Shown: piece after piece, positions 45,156 through 56,094 of the stretch
Layout of the letters: the number at the start of each line of letters is the position of its first letter
Numbering within the stretch: the stretch's first letter is position 1
From: Mesorhabditis belari
Lineage: Eukaryota > Nematoda > Chromadorea > Rhabditida > Rhabditidae
DNA length: 64,000 bases
Direction: 5' to 3'
Assembly: GCA_958450365.1 (NCBI GenBank)
Contig: CAUEEP010000733.1
Location: 1,116,001-1,180,000, forward strand
Notes under the pieces: model-generated
What the model was told of the DNA's origin: nothing
What the model saw: the letters and a program-made list of their open reading frames with translations, nothing else
The model's database searches: none
Position numbers and translations under genes: made by a program

Positions 45156-45621
45156 CAAGCATATTTGGAATACTAAAGCAAGCATCGCTTTCAGGATTAA
45201 AACACATTTTGATGTCATTCTATTTTTTGTACATTAAATCGGCTATTTTCTGATTCTATTCTCGATACCAGAATAACTCTTTAAAGTTTCATAATCAAAG
45301 ATTTTTCAAAAAAGACACAAGGCAAGCACTTTTATTGGTTAACAAAACACAGAAATAATGATAGAAAATAGAAAAATTATGAAATTTTCACTTTTTTTTA
45401 TTCTGGTTCATCATAAAATTCGCCTCACTGCTCGTAATCGCAATCATAAATTTCGCAATCAGTTTCGTAAAGCGAAAAGAAAAGAAAAAGTGTCTCATTC
45501 TTTTCATAACAATGAGACACTTTTTCTTCAGTCACATTCCAATTCGCCGATATTTTTTGAGAATTTCAATAAAACACTCTTTACCTTTGACAATCTCTCG
45601 GGCAGATCTGGGCAATTTTAG

Positions 45622-45714
45622 GACAAAACCAGGGCCGAAGTTGTTGGGGAACAGGGGAAGATCAATCATTTGTCATTCAACCATCACAAGTCAAACAAGA
45701 AGGTGTTCAATATT
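45622..45714 (+). pseudogene. Truncated copy of a DEG/ENaC exon
   Basis: After TTTTAG it repeats the first 93 bases of the channel exon found on the minus strand at 47830-47922 (SCWGTGEDQSFVIQPSQ). It then breaks off at 45714, where homology with the right arm ends. Confidence 0.85.
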
Positions 45715-45722
45715 TCTCGATA

Positions 45723-46130
45723 TTAGTCTTTTCCTTGTCTTATTATAATATGGTTCATTGATGCTGTGCATTTGGCTCGATGACGCGTTCTTTGGTTGAT
45801 AAAATAAGCTTCAAAAAGCTTCCTTAAAATGGGTAAATGAGAATTGGAGCAATCGATCAATACCTCGCGCCCAGGAAACGCGGCTAAGAATTCCAAATTG
45901 TTAAATTGGATTAGTGTAACACGTGGACATGTTTGCCAATGGTTGAGTAGACTTATAAAGAAAAATTCTTCCCGATAATAAAAATCTTCCCAGCACACAA
46001 ATATCGTCATTTCGAGGGCTTCGAGGATCCGAAGAGTTTCAAAGAATCGATTCGAATACAGCGAAAGACTTGAGGAAATCTTGAGGACATCTTGAGGAAA
46101 TTGATGAATTGGCATGGTAAAAATAGGCAA
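45723..46130 (-). CDS. F-box-associated-like fragment
   Basis: A 135-codon minus-strand frame from 46130 reads LKISSSLSLYSNRFFETLRI and EALEMTIFVCW, then HWQTCPRVTLIQFNNLEFL and HLPILRKLFEAYF. The alternation and the L-x-I-x-DC-x-N-S-x-L pattern resemble the C-terminal domain of nematode F-box proteins. No F-box precedes it. It ends 9 bases from the left-arm breakpoint, so it is probably a gene remnant. Confidence 0.35.
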   Translation of the reverse strand: MPIFTMPIHQFPQDVLKISSSLSLYSNRFFETLRILEALEMTIFVCWEDFYYREEFFFISLLNHWQTCPRVTLIQFNNLEFLAAFPGREVLIDCSNSHLPILRKLFEAYFINQRTRHRAKCTASMNHIIIRQGKD

Positions 46131-46239
46131 ATATGGCTTTGGATAATATTTTTGACAAGAAGTGAATCAATGACAACAAAAAGAAAAGAATTGAGAACAC
46201 TAATTGCATTTGAGAACCCTCAAGTCTGGTAAATCATAT

Positions 46240-46394
46240 TAAATAATGATAAGATCCGATTTCTTCTTCTTTTCTAGACAAGCTTACGGTAGTTTTCGAA
46301 AGTTAGACACGTTTTAGAGTTTGTTTGGGTTTTGCCTGCTTGTGAGTTTACTTCGATTTCTCATTTTCAAGTCCTTAAGGCTCTAGTTTGATGA
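46240..46394. repeat. Dispersed repeat shared with 7917-8063
   Basis: About 150 bases with TTTCTTCTTCTTTTCTAGAC and GTTAGACACGTTTTAGAG in common. No coding content. Confidence 0.75.
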
Positions 46395-46518
46395 ATCTAT
46401 TCTATAATACTTGAGAGTTTCTAACAATTACAAGTGCTAGTCGAATTCTTTGATAAGCTATGACGTTTTCATTTCAACATTTCAACAGTTTTCATTTCAT
46501 TTTTTATTCAAAATTGAA

Positions 46519-47922
46519 TTATCGACGTTTATGAAAACAAAGCACAGAAAAGATTGCACAAAATAGAAAAGCGACTTCGATGAAGGAAATCATCGACACA
46601 CCCATCAGTACACCCAAAAGACCGCCAAGATTTCCGATGAATGAGTTGAACTGAAAAATTTACTGTAGATTGATTGAATGCATATTTTCAAAGCTTTAAT
46701 CTCTCACCGATTCAGCTGGAGTCTCAGCGAAAAGTTGATATGAATAATCGGTCATGATCACCGCCACACGAACAGTGTCCTCAAATTTCAATATTATTAG
46801 GCTGTTCAGAAAGTTTTTTCGTTCCTTTTCGTACTTCCGCTTAAAACCAACAAATGCACCAATTGAACTATGGTTTGTTTCATTAGAAAGCTCAATTATT
46901 TTTCTGCAAAATAACATTAAAACGGGTTTAGAAGGTCTGATGTCTGCATTTTTTTGAGAGCGTGAAGTCGGGTAGTCAAAAATGGGCGACGGCTCGATGA
47001 TGCGGTTTAGGCACTTTAGCTAAGGAAATCTATTTTGGTGTCGATAGATAAAAGATAGAGCAAAAAAAGTTAGGTAAATAGCTAAATTTTCAGAAAAATT
47101 GATTCAGCCAATTTCTTCGTACTTTTATAGATTTTTACGAAAAACACGTTTGTCAATCTCGAATTTGGGTTGAAAGTGAACCCAAATTGACTTAAAAAGA
47201 TGAAAATTTGAACAATAAACACTTTTTATTTAGAGAAAACCATAGGCTAATTGGATGAATTTGTTATTTACGAAAAGTAACGAAAAGACTTTTTTGAAAT
47301 TCAATCTTTTCAATCTCTACTCACCTGCCAATTCGCTGTGCAATTTGAAGCAACGATCCCTGACTGACTACATTGGACTTGCTAAATATGATGGATAAAA
47401 CGAATTGTTTGAAACTTTGTGACCTGTCGAGAGTAAACCGTTCTTGCCCAAGTGACATCATATTCTCGTTCAGAGCAAGCATTCGGACAAGTGCAATTGC
47501 TCCAGGTTGAAGGATCGCCGAGGTTTGTTGTGACGTCATCAACACAAGTTCCTAAATTGAGGTCGAGAACTGACGATTGTCCAACGAATTGTCACTTTCA
47601 TGGTAAAGTCCAATAATACGCTTTTAGAGCAAAGAATTCGCCACTCACTCGACGCCAATCCACATGGAGTAGCAGTTGCTGACATTGGATACCTCGGATC
47701 CATGCAGCCACAACTATTCTCACACGCTTGCTGATAACAAGATTGAAGACATCCCTAAGAATTTTGTTTTTAGTTTTTTCCATTATCAATTTACATCAGT
47801 GTCGTAGGCTCCTGTGTAAAAGTATATTGAATATTGAACACCTTCTTGTTTGACTTGTGATGGTTGAATGACAAATGATTGATCTTCCCCTGTTCCCCAA
47901 CAACTTCGGTCCTGGTTTTGTC
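46519..47922 (-). CDS. DEG/ENaC (amiloride-sensitive) channel, C-terminal half
   Basis: Minus-strand exons 47795-47922, 47649-47754, 47424-47551, 47325-47381, 46708-46779 and 46519-46650 keep phase and give about 206 residues. Family signs in order: a Y-x-F-YTGAYD strand, the Cys box GCLQSCYQQACENSCGCMDP, then NCTCPNACSEREYDVTWA, and finally SFIGNLGGLLGVLMGVSMIS leading into TM2 and a short basic tail. The GG-x-LG-x-LMGVS segment is the pore and selectivity region. TM1 and the first half of the ectodomain are missing. The first exon lies partly in the right inverted arm; upstream the strand runs into the six-Cys gene and then the EGF gene. It is probably the channel half of an EGAS-like gene broken by the rearrangement. 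Intron 4 carries a mariner-type element next to its acceptor. Confidence 0.8.
46797..47298. mobile_element. Non-autonomous mariner-type element, copy 3
   Basis: It begins TTAGGCTGTTCAGAAAGT after TA and is internally related to 8904-9410 and 29483-30003. The right end is eroded. It ends 17 bases from a DEG/ENaC exon. Confidence 0.75.
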
Positions 47923-48388
47923 CTAAAATTGCCCAGATCTGCCCGAGAGATTGTCAAAGGTAAAGAGTGTTTTATTGAAATTCTCAAAAAATATCGGCGA
48001 ATTGGAATGTGACTGAAGAAAAAGTGTCTCATTGTTATGAAAAGAATGAGACACTTTTTCTTTTCTTTTCGCTTTACGAAACTGATTGCGAAATTTATGA
48101 TTGCGATTACGAGCAGTGAGGCGAATTTTATGATGGACCAGAATAAAAAAAAGTAAAAATTTAATCATTTTTCTATTTTCTATCATTATTTCTGTGTTTT
48201 GTTAACCAATAAAAGTGCTTGCCTTGTGTCTTTTTTGAAAAATCTTTGATTATGAAACTTTAAAGAGTTATTCTGGTATCGAGAATAGAATCAGAAAATA
48301 GCCGATTTAATGTACAAAAAATAGAATGACATCAAAATGTGTTTTAATCCTGAAAGCGATGCTTGCTTTAGTATTCCAAATATGCTTG

Positions 48389-48396
48389 TATAAATA
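48389..48396 (+). promoter_or_regulatory. TATA box of right six-Cys peptide gene
   Basis: TATAAATA 53 bases before the start codon. Confidence 0.5.
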
Positions 48397-48448
48397 CTCC
48401 AAAGAAAGCTATTCTGAATGAAAGATTGTCTTCTTTTTTTGCCAAAAA

Positions 48449-48698
48449 ATGTTCAAGTTTTTGGTTCTCTGCCTTCTCTTTTCAATTTTTTCGCTCACTA
48501 CAACGGCTCACAATTTTGCTTTCGACTCTGAAAGCTTATGGGTAAAAAGTAAATTCTTTAACCAAGCCAGTGATTTTTCAGAAATCGTGTACAACAAACG
48601 CTGACTGTGGCGTAAACGAATATTGTTGTTTCCCGGATGGAATTGGCAATTCAAAAAGGGCGATTTGTGTCTATGTTGGCAGCTACTGTAGCAAATGA
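48449..48698 (+). CDS. Six-cysteine secreted peptide, cystine-knot-like (right copy)
   Basis: Exons 48449-48541 and 48582-48698 give 69 residues, the same length and exon structure as the left copy. The 40-base intron begins GTAAAAAG and ends TTTTTCAG. The mature region starts near HNFAFDSESLWKSC and holds all six cysteines. It lies on the strand opposite to the flanking EGF and channel exons, so it now occupies the middle of what looks like one EGF-plus-channel gene. Confidence 0.7.
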
Positions 48699-48829
48699 GC
48701 TGTTTTTTTAATAAATTCAAGCTGAATTTAAGCTCTAACCATTAAAAATTCTTTGTATTTCACAAGCAAACAAGTTAAAAGCTAAACTAAAAAGTTTGCA
48801 AAACACTTTTCCTTATCGTCTCCCGTTCA

Positions 48830-51800
48830 AGTGTAGGCCCAACCGATCGTCGCATTCAAACAAGCGGCCCCATTTTTGCATGGACTGCTCGAGCAGGGAT
48901 TGGTTGCTAAAAAAAATGTTATTTTATTAGCAAAGCTGGTAAAAGCAATTCTTAAAGCAATAACAAATGTGATTGCATGGTTTAAACTCTGGAATAACTC
49001 ACGAGTTTGACAAACGGTTCCGGTGAAAGCCCTTGGACAGAGGCAAGTGGTGGAATTCCCAACCAAATCCACACAAACACCACCATTTTGGCAACTAGTT
49101 GCATTGCAACCCAATGGATCAACTAAAGAAAAAAGTCATTTAGTTTTTTAAAACTCAAACTTTTATCCTGATACTGATAGCAAAGAATCCGTTGAGTGCC
49201 CGTCGAACTGCCGCATGTCTCGTTCCACCTGAACAACTTCATGGTAAACTATGCTCAGTACAATTATTTTGGGTTTAGTAGAGATCGATTGCACTTGCAA
49301 ATTTCCCAAACTTACCCTACATAGCTCTTGCTCTGACTTTTCGCCTCTGTATAGCATTGTTGAGTACACGTTGAGCCGGTTGTCGTCGATTTCTTGGCGT
49401 ACGGATTCGAGTCACAAATACTGCAGGATGAGCCCATTGTGCCTAGAAAAGATAAAGTCATTTAAAAGAAAAGAAATTCTTAACGTTTTGTTCATTTCCA
49501 AGCATTTTTGTTACAAAATACTTACAATAGTAGCTTAGCGAGGAATCCTGGAGGAGAGCCGATTGGAGATTGTCTCGACATCTGATTTTTAAAGTTCTTT
49601 GATCGAATTTTGCACTTACAGATCGACTGATGGATAACTTGACGTATTCGTTGAACAGTTAGCTAATGACATTACAGAAGAAGAATAAGAATAGCAACCG
49701 AGCGAAGTATCGGCCTCTGAAATTTTAGCTCTAGTACTTGCGCAGTAATTGAAAACTTCAAATTTTAGTCAAATTTTTGGTTTGACTTTGAACTAAAATT
49801 TATTCAACTTAAAACCATCAATTCATTCCAAATAATTTCCATTATTATTGACGACTTCTGCCCATTTTACAGGCAATTTGCGGATTCCTCTTTCGTAGTA
49901 GGATTTTGGTTTGTGTGTGAGACAAGTGTGAGACTCAAAAATGGAGGACTGGAGATGTCCCAGTTTGAGCACTTTCTTCAAAAGAAACCCATTTTGGTGT
50001 CAATAGAAAAGTTGTAGAGAATAAAAAATTAGGCTTATAGCCAAATTTCCAAAAAGATACACTTAGTAGTTTCGCTTAAAATGCAAGTTTTGTGAAAATT
50101 CGTAAATTTCGCATTTCTTGAAAACCAGTTTTTGAATCGTTCTGAAAATTTGGATATAAGCTTGATTTTTGATTCTCTACAACATTTCCATTGACACCAA
50201 AGTGGGTTTCTTTTAAAGAAAGTGCTCAAACTGTCACATATGACAATAGCCGGCAGTTTTCAATTCACCCACCCAATAGTATTAGACCTAAATTGAATCG
50301 TTTTCTAGAAAACAGTGTGTCTAAATAATGCTAACGTAACCCGGAAACCTTTCTAGTAAAATATCAAATTTTCACCTTATTTTCACCATCTGATCAGGCT
50401 TCGGACAAGAAAAAGGTATAAAGAAAGTGCTCAAACTGTCACTTATGACAATAGCCGGCAGTTTTCAATTCACCAACCCAATACATTCGTTTACCTGTCA
50501 GTGTAGCAATTGTACAAGTTGCACCTTGCCAACCAGCTGTGCAATTACAATATCTGAAAAGTTATACTCCTTTTGTTTTGCAGTTTGTACAAACTGTTGT
50601 TCACCGGAGAAAAGCATGACGCATTTGCCGGTATTCTGGCAGGGATTCGGAGAACAATCATTAGAATCTAAATAACGAATACTGTAGTAAATGCTTAAAA
50701 AAGGCTTTGAAAAATAAATTTAATCTCCTTTCCACTAACATTGACACAATTCTCCCATGTAATTCGATTTACACGTGCAATTGATCGTCCCATCACCATT
50801 GTTAGCACAAGTACCACCATTCTGAACAATCAGACTTCAGGTCGATTTAGTTTAACTTGCAATTTCAGGTCGTCTAATCATTTACCTGACATGGTGAACT
50901 TGCACAAATATCCGTTGATATCGCTAAAACTGTTTTTATGATCAATTAAAACTCGATCGCTCACTGTCATTGCAATCAGACCCAGTGAAATTGCTCCAAC
51001 AAGTGCACAAATAGTTGTTGATGTATGGAGTGCAATTAGAATTTGGCGGGCATGGAGATGAGGCGCACATGTTTACTTCTAAAATCGAATGAATAGAATT
51101 TAAGGGATAACTTTCACAACAACATTACCAAACAAAATTGTAAGATCAAGAGTTTTTAGAGGAAAAATGATCAGTCCATTCTTGAAATTAGGTAAAATTT
51201 CAAAGTTAAGTTATTCTTTTTTCATAAATCTAAAGTAGTCACTCAAAGTAAATAAAGAGCACGGACTTTTTCCAATTTATAAAGACTAGAATCTAAAAGT
51301 AATTTAACAGAAAATATGCTATTGAAATCAAGTTTTTTAGATGTAAAAAGCTTCAAAGATTATTTCTACAATTTACTACAGTACTGGACAATGAAATATC
51401 ATATTTGAAAAACGATCGTCACTTTCGTGTGTCTGTAATTCCTGTAATTCCTTGCCTTTGAGTTTAAACTATTAGTGTTATACATTTTTTGAAAGCTCTT
51501 TTCAAGGGCTACACAATGGTAATATTAATATTTAGAAATACGGTAAAGATAAGGGAGTTACAGACGCGCGAAAGTGGCAATTTTTTTCAAATATGATATT
51601 TCATTGTCCAGTAGTGTATGTCTCCTCCTTGAAAAACTACAGACCTAAGAGTAAAACTAAAAATTTCCTTTATTTTTCTCAACTTTTTTATCTTTGGACT
51701 TTTGCTTAATGTTTTGATTCTCTAATTTTTTCCGGCATTATACCTTCCGAACAAGAGTTGTAATTCGGCGGAAGAGTTGAACTGCCGTCAACTGTTTCGG

Positions 51801-52202
51801 TTGGACCCGCTGATGTACCGTCGTTGCACTAAAACTCTTCAACTTACTATTTGGTAATCAAAACTTGAACTTAAACTCAAAAGAAAAACTTTCAGCTTAC
51901 CAGACACGAGTCTTGTACGCATTGATAATATGTGAGTCCAGTCTCGTAGTTGTTGTTGGCACACAAGCCATATTTTGGGCAACCAACAGGTGGATACGTT
52001 GGATTGGGGCTAAGCTAAAAGAAGCTAATACTATCAAAGAGATTACTTCGTCAATCTTGAATATTTTTGCCTTTTGCAAAAGTTTTTGTAGTGAAAAAGC
52101 TGGTGAAAAGCTTTTGTAGTGAAAAAATCTGAAACTAACTTGTGAGTGAGTGACACGAACTAAAGCACACAAAAGTAGTAGGGATACTGTAAGAGTTGAC
52201 AT
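48830..52202 (-). CDS. Secreted multi-EGF protein, EGAS-like N-terminal part, 3-prime broken
   Basis: Fourteen minus-strand exons keep phase for about 391 residues: 52140-52202, 51901-52014, 51744-51828, 50965-51078, 50886-50923, 50740-50821, 50595-50667, 50495-50553, 49620-49716, 49526-49581, 49316-49442, 49161-49228, 49003-49122 and 48830-48906. A signal peptide (MSTLTVSLLLLCALVRVTHS) is followed by EGF modules such as NGGTCANNGDGTINCTC, CSPNPCQNTGKCV and CQNGGVCVDLVG, plus Cys-rich stretches. The last EGF (NPCSSSPCKNGAACLNA) stops at GWAYT, exactly where the right inverted arm begins. Its final Cys-x-Cys is lost and a TGA follows. Nematode EGAS genes join EGF repeats to a DEG/ENaC channel. 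The channel half lies beyond the arm on the same strand. Confidence 0.75.
49811..50482. mobile_element. Truncated mariner remnant and repeat D, nested
   Basis: The stretch 49811-50278 matches the right-hand half of the mariner at 481-1278, down to its terminal repeat. It is followed by dispersed repeat D (50281-50415, relative of 32700-32835) and then a second copy of the mariner end (50421-50482). All of it lies in one intron of the EGF gene. Confidence 0.75.
51377..51618. mobile_element. Palindromic MITE family B, copy 2
   Basis: Starts CAGTACTGGACAATGAAAT and ends with the complement. Located in an intron of the EGF gene. Confidence 0.9.
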
Positions 52203-54125
52203 CCCTAAGTGCAAATCTGTAAAGCTGAAGCTCAGAATTACCGTAAATAAGATCTCCCTAATTAAGAATTAATATTGCATTCCCTTTCGTCTTTCAAAAC
52301 GAGTGCACTAGCCGATATTTTGCTTTTTGTGGGCAAGGTCTGAGTCCCAAAAATCGCTTCCTTCTTTGTCTTTTTCTATTTTTTCTAAAGATGCCAACCA
52401 AGTGAGATCTTTGTCTCTTTTCAAAAAGACGGTCGAGATGTTTGTGGCAAAGAAAGAAAGGATTTGAGTTCACAAGGACCAAGGGGAAAACTTTTTGCAG
52501 CAAAGATCCGGCTGAGTCGGTGATTGTGTTCAATGATGTCTTTTGCAAAAATAACAAATTGTTACGGATGTGCCTTGCAAGCGAGCGATTCAAAATATGT
52601 TAAAGACGATATGCTATTATTGGGCTAATGCAGTGAAAATGATTAATTTATGAAAAGAATGTGTATTCAAAATTGTTATCCATAATATTGCCACGCAAAG
52701 CAATCAAATTAAATAACTTTTTTAAACAAACCATAGTCTTCTAGCTCCAAAATTTTTTTGGAATTAATATTTAGAATTTACACACAGATTTAGAGACATT
52801 CTTTTTGTTAAAAGAATTCAGTCGATCAGCCTTGGTTTGCTTTCAGAGAATTTGCTTTTCAAATGCAGAAGAAAGTTATGAGGACTTTCACAGAAAAAGT
52901 TGAATTATGGTTCTAAAAAGTTTGAAGCTCAATTCGACTAGCGATTCTTCACGAATTAGTCGACTCAATGAAGTGATTTTGGTAGGAGGTGGATCAATTG
53001 AATATTGATTTTTCGATGTTTTTAATGTAATTTTGCAAGACTTTTGCACCCAGTTTTTAAGGTATTTTTTAGTGGTTTTGCCACTTACTTTTTTTTTACG
53101 CTGAACTTCAAATTTGTAAATAAAATGTACATATATTATTCTAATCAAAAACAAAAAAAACCCCTACAAACGGGAGGCATTTTCTAGAAAAAATTTTCAT
53201 ACATTTTTTTGAAAATGTATGAAAAGACGTTCGCTCGGTACTGTAATTGGATTTAAAATCTGATATAACATGTTAGGATGCGCCCGAAACAACAACAGCA
53301 ACCACCAGGCTTGCACCTTAATAAAGCCTTGAATCGTTTCCTAATAAATTTGTTTCCTATTATGCCAAGATACAATTCATTCAACAAATCAAATTGCTTA
53401 ATTCAAAAATCATATACGCCGCCTTATATACGACTCCTTTTAAAACCATCAATTGCTCAACTGATTTGGTGGAAAATTCCCGTCAAATGTAAAGATATTC
53501 AATCTACTCGACGTGTAAAGAGGATTACTCGTAGTTAGTCGACCAAAAAATGTCGATTAATCGAGTAAAGGTAACTCATGCAAATTTTACTCGAGTAATA
53601 CTTACTCGCAAGGAACACACTCTAGCAACCACCACGCTTGCGCCTCAATAAAGCCTTGAATGATTTCCTAATGAATTTGTTTCCTATTATGCAATTCAAT
53701 ACAATTCATTCATTCAATTCATTCAATTTATTCAATTCATTCAGTTCATTCAATACAATTCAGATACAATTCATTTAACAAATCAAATTGCTTAATTCAA
53801 AAATCAATCAAATCTCAACTAATGAAAGTAACGAGATCTTACAAGTTCATTAAGGAGTTTTTAAAATGCTCTTTTTCCACTCATTCCGAGTGTCTCAATC
53901 TCTCATTAAGTGGAACATCGCTCAACCCTTGCTGACCTTGAAACTGGTTTATTGAAATAGTTTTGATTTCTTCCTGCTCTATATTCTTAGATTTTAATGA
54001 AGAATAAGTATGAAAAGGAGACTGGTGTCTTCACTGTTTCTTCATTAGACACAGCTTACAGGGCACCTATTCTGCCAACGAGGTTTTATAAATTTAATAA
54101 TAACAGCTTGTTCAATCCATTTCAG
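52203..54125. other. Intergenic with a duplicated AT-rich segment
   Basis: No supported gene. About 53300-53416 is repeated at 53630-53795 (shared AATAAAGCCTTGAAT and TTTGTTTCCTATTATGC), with an ATTCATTCA microsatellite expansion in the second copy. A 99-codon minus-strand frame at 52294-52593 has no motif. Confidence 0.5.
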
Positions 54126-55911
54126 AGACCTCGATGCTGAGCGAAAGGCTCATTTGAAAGAAACGAATCACAAATTATCGATCCTTTCCCTGATCATTTG
54201 CTCTTATGCAATTGGGGCGACCATCTACGTGATATTTCTATTGATTTACTCGATGTTTGTGCCTTTTTCACGTAAAAAAGCTCTTTTTATTTTTAGAAAT
54301 CTACAAAATAATTTAAATGTTGCTAAACACTCTATTCAAAGAACTTTGCCTGAAACAGAAAAAATGTGAGGTAACTTTTAAAATAGTTAAACCTTTTTAT
54401 AGAGCTCTCGTGTTTCAAAAAGCCAACCGTCGGCTTGTGCAAGGGGATTGTAATTTTGGATGGATTCATTTTCAAAACTATTGTTATTATTATCACGTGA
54501 GCACGTTTTCATACTTTATAGGTCTTCTTTTCTAGAACTTCACGTCACCCAAAATATATGGTTCAAGACTTTTTACATTCATGGAAGCTGAGGAGAACTG
54601 TCGACACATGCATTCACATTTAGTGTCGATTCATTCACAGGATGAGCACGAGTTTATCAATGGTTTGTTCCGTAGAGAGAAGTCACTCATAAAAACATCT
54701 TCAAAGAGTCATTTGTTGTTTACAGATGTGATTCTGACTTGGTTAGAACGGGTTATACCAATCGCTGAAAATGATCTTGACGGTTGTCAAAGAGACCATT
54801 ATGTCTGGATTGGTTTGCACAGTAATGGGAGTCGAAGAGAATGGACTGATGGATCGCCGGATGATTATCTGCATGAGCAGCGAGATTTTATTTACTTTGA
54901 TGTGAGTTCAAAGAGGAAAGCGAACTGGCTTTAGCAAATTCGGCTCTTTCCCTGAATCGTGGTCTTTTGCAATTTTTTCTTTGTTTACCAAAAAGTCTTT
55001 TGAAATTGTTTTACCGTATTTTATTAAGTTCCACATGCACATTTAATTAGAATCTAAAGCACAATCGTAAGAGCAACAATTTTAGCATCCCGGCAAAACG
55101 CATTCCGTTTCCTGCAACTTTTTATGAAGTTGGCCCTCACATACAGCCAAAATAGAAATCCTTGCCTTGACGATATCCTGTTGAGAGCACCAGGAATTCT
55201 GTACAATGTCGCCCAAAATCGGCCTCCGGAAGTGGCCACGGTACAAACGAAAAGCTCTCTCTTTGTGAGTGGATGTTTGTTGTCAGATGTTTCCAGCCAT
55301 CGAATTACAAGTCCCGCATCTTTTATTGGCCCGATGTTGGATCTTTCTTAGTGCCTCTTCAACTCGAGCCCATAGAGGCAGAACGACATTGTGATCGGCT
55401 TCAGAGAAACACTGATGACGTCTTGTCATCAGTGTTTGCATTATTGCCGGTAGTTCCTTTTTAGTGGTGATGGCGATTGGTGGTGGTTCGACGCCTGTTC
55501 GCTAATCGACGGCTAGCTGGCTGTCTCAGCTCAGCAAAGCACGAATCATCACAGGTTTTTGAGTCCGTCAGGGCCAACATCTCTGATTAAATGTGCATGT
55601 GGAACTTAATAAAATACGTTAAAATAATTTCAAAAGATTTTTTGGTAAAAAACAAAAAATTGCAAAAGACCACAATTCAGGGAAAGGAAAAGAGCCAAAA
55701 GTTCAACCTAAAATCAGCCTAAACTAGATGTGAGCAGCTCATAGAATAGCTGAACTTAAACTTAAATCTTCGAAGGCACAAGCTAAACTTTCAGATGTGC
55801 AACGACGTGTTTCGAAAGTCGAAAGGAGAATTCAGGAATTTCTTCGTCGAAAGATTTCTACCGAATCGACGATTCTCTCGTTACATTTGCAAGAAAACGT
55901 TGAGGGAATAA
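54126..55911 (+). CDS. C-type lectin, type II membrane protein (gene 1)
   Basis: Exons 54126-54365, 54403-54496, 54536-54662, 54726-54901 and 55795-55911 keep phase. The first seen exon holds a single membrane segment (LSLIICSYAIGATIYVIFLL) after a basic cytoplasmic stretch. The lectin domain follows: GDCNFGWIHFQNYCYYY, EAEENCRHMHSHLVSIHS, HYVWIGLH, REWTDGSPDDY and a final SRYICKK. The start codon was not found; an upstream exon is needed. The 63-base stretch 54663-54725 is in frame and could be read through, but both paralogues have an intron at that place. Carbohydrate or other ligand binding outside the cell is expected. Intron 4 contains a foldback element. Confidence 0.78.
54942..55696. 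mobile_element. Foldback element with about 110-bp inverted repeats
   Basis: The left arm 54942-55052 and right arm 55585-55696 pair almost fully (landmarks GGCTCTTTCCCTGAAT and TTAAGTTCCACATGCACAT). The core has a small perfect hairpin (AAACACTGATGACG / CATCAGTGTTT) and no gene. It lies in the last intron of lectin gene 1. Confidence 0.8.
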
Positions 55912-56094
55912 ATTGTGATGTGTTCTTATATCATTCCCGATCGTCAATGACCTTGAGTGGAGATCTTGTTGAGTTTTGAGTTCCGTTTCTCTTTTCATCT
56001 TTTTAATCGATCTTGATCATTTTCTTGGATCTGTTTTCTATCAAAACAAGTTCTCAACTTCAACTAAATTAATCTGTAGTAATCCCTGACAACC

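Larger units (their letters stand above)
44718..45714. repeat. Left arm of a 997-bp inverted repeat
   Basis: It is the reverse complement of 47830-48826, with coordinates summing to 93544 throughout (no net indels) and only a handful of substitutions. It contains the last 14 bases of Gly/Tyr gene 2, a six-Cys peptide gene and a truncated DEG/ENaC exon. Confidence 0.95.
47830..48826. repeat. Right arm of the 997-bp inverted repeat
   Basis: Partner of 44718-45714. Its inner end continues into the intact DEG/ENaC exon. Its outer end carries CCTTATCGTCTCCCGT, the Gly/Tyr gene 3-prime end, joined abruptly to an EGF exon at 48827. Confidence 0.95.

Noticed and set aside
53278..53538. 86-residue plus-strand frame
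   Set aside because: It overlaps a duplicated AT-rich segment that is not open in the second copy. No motif.
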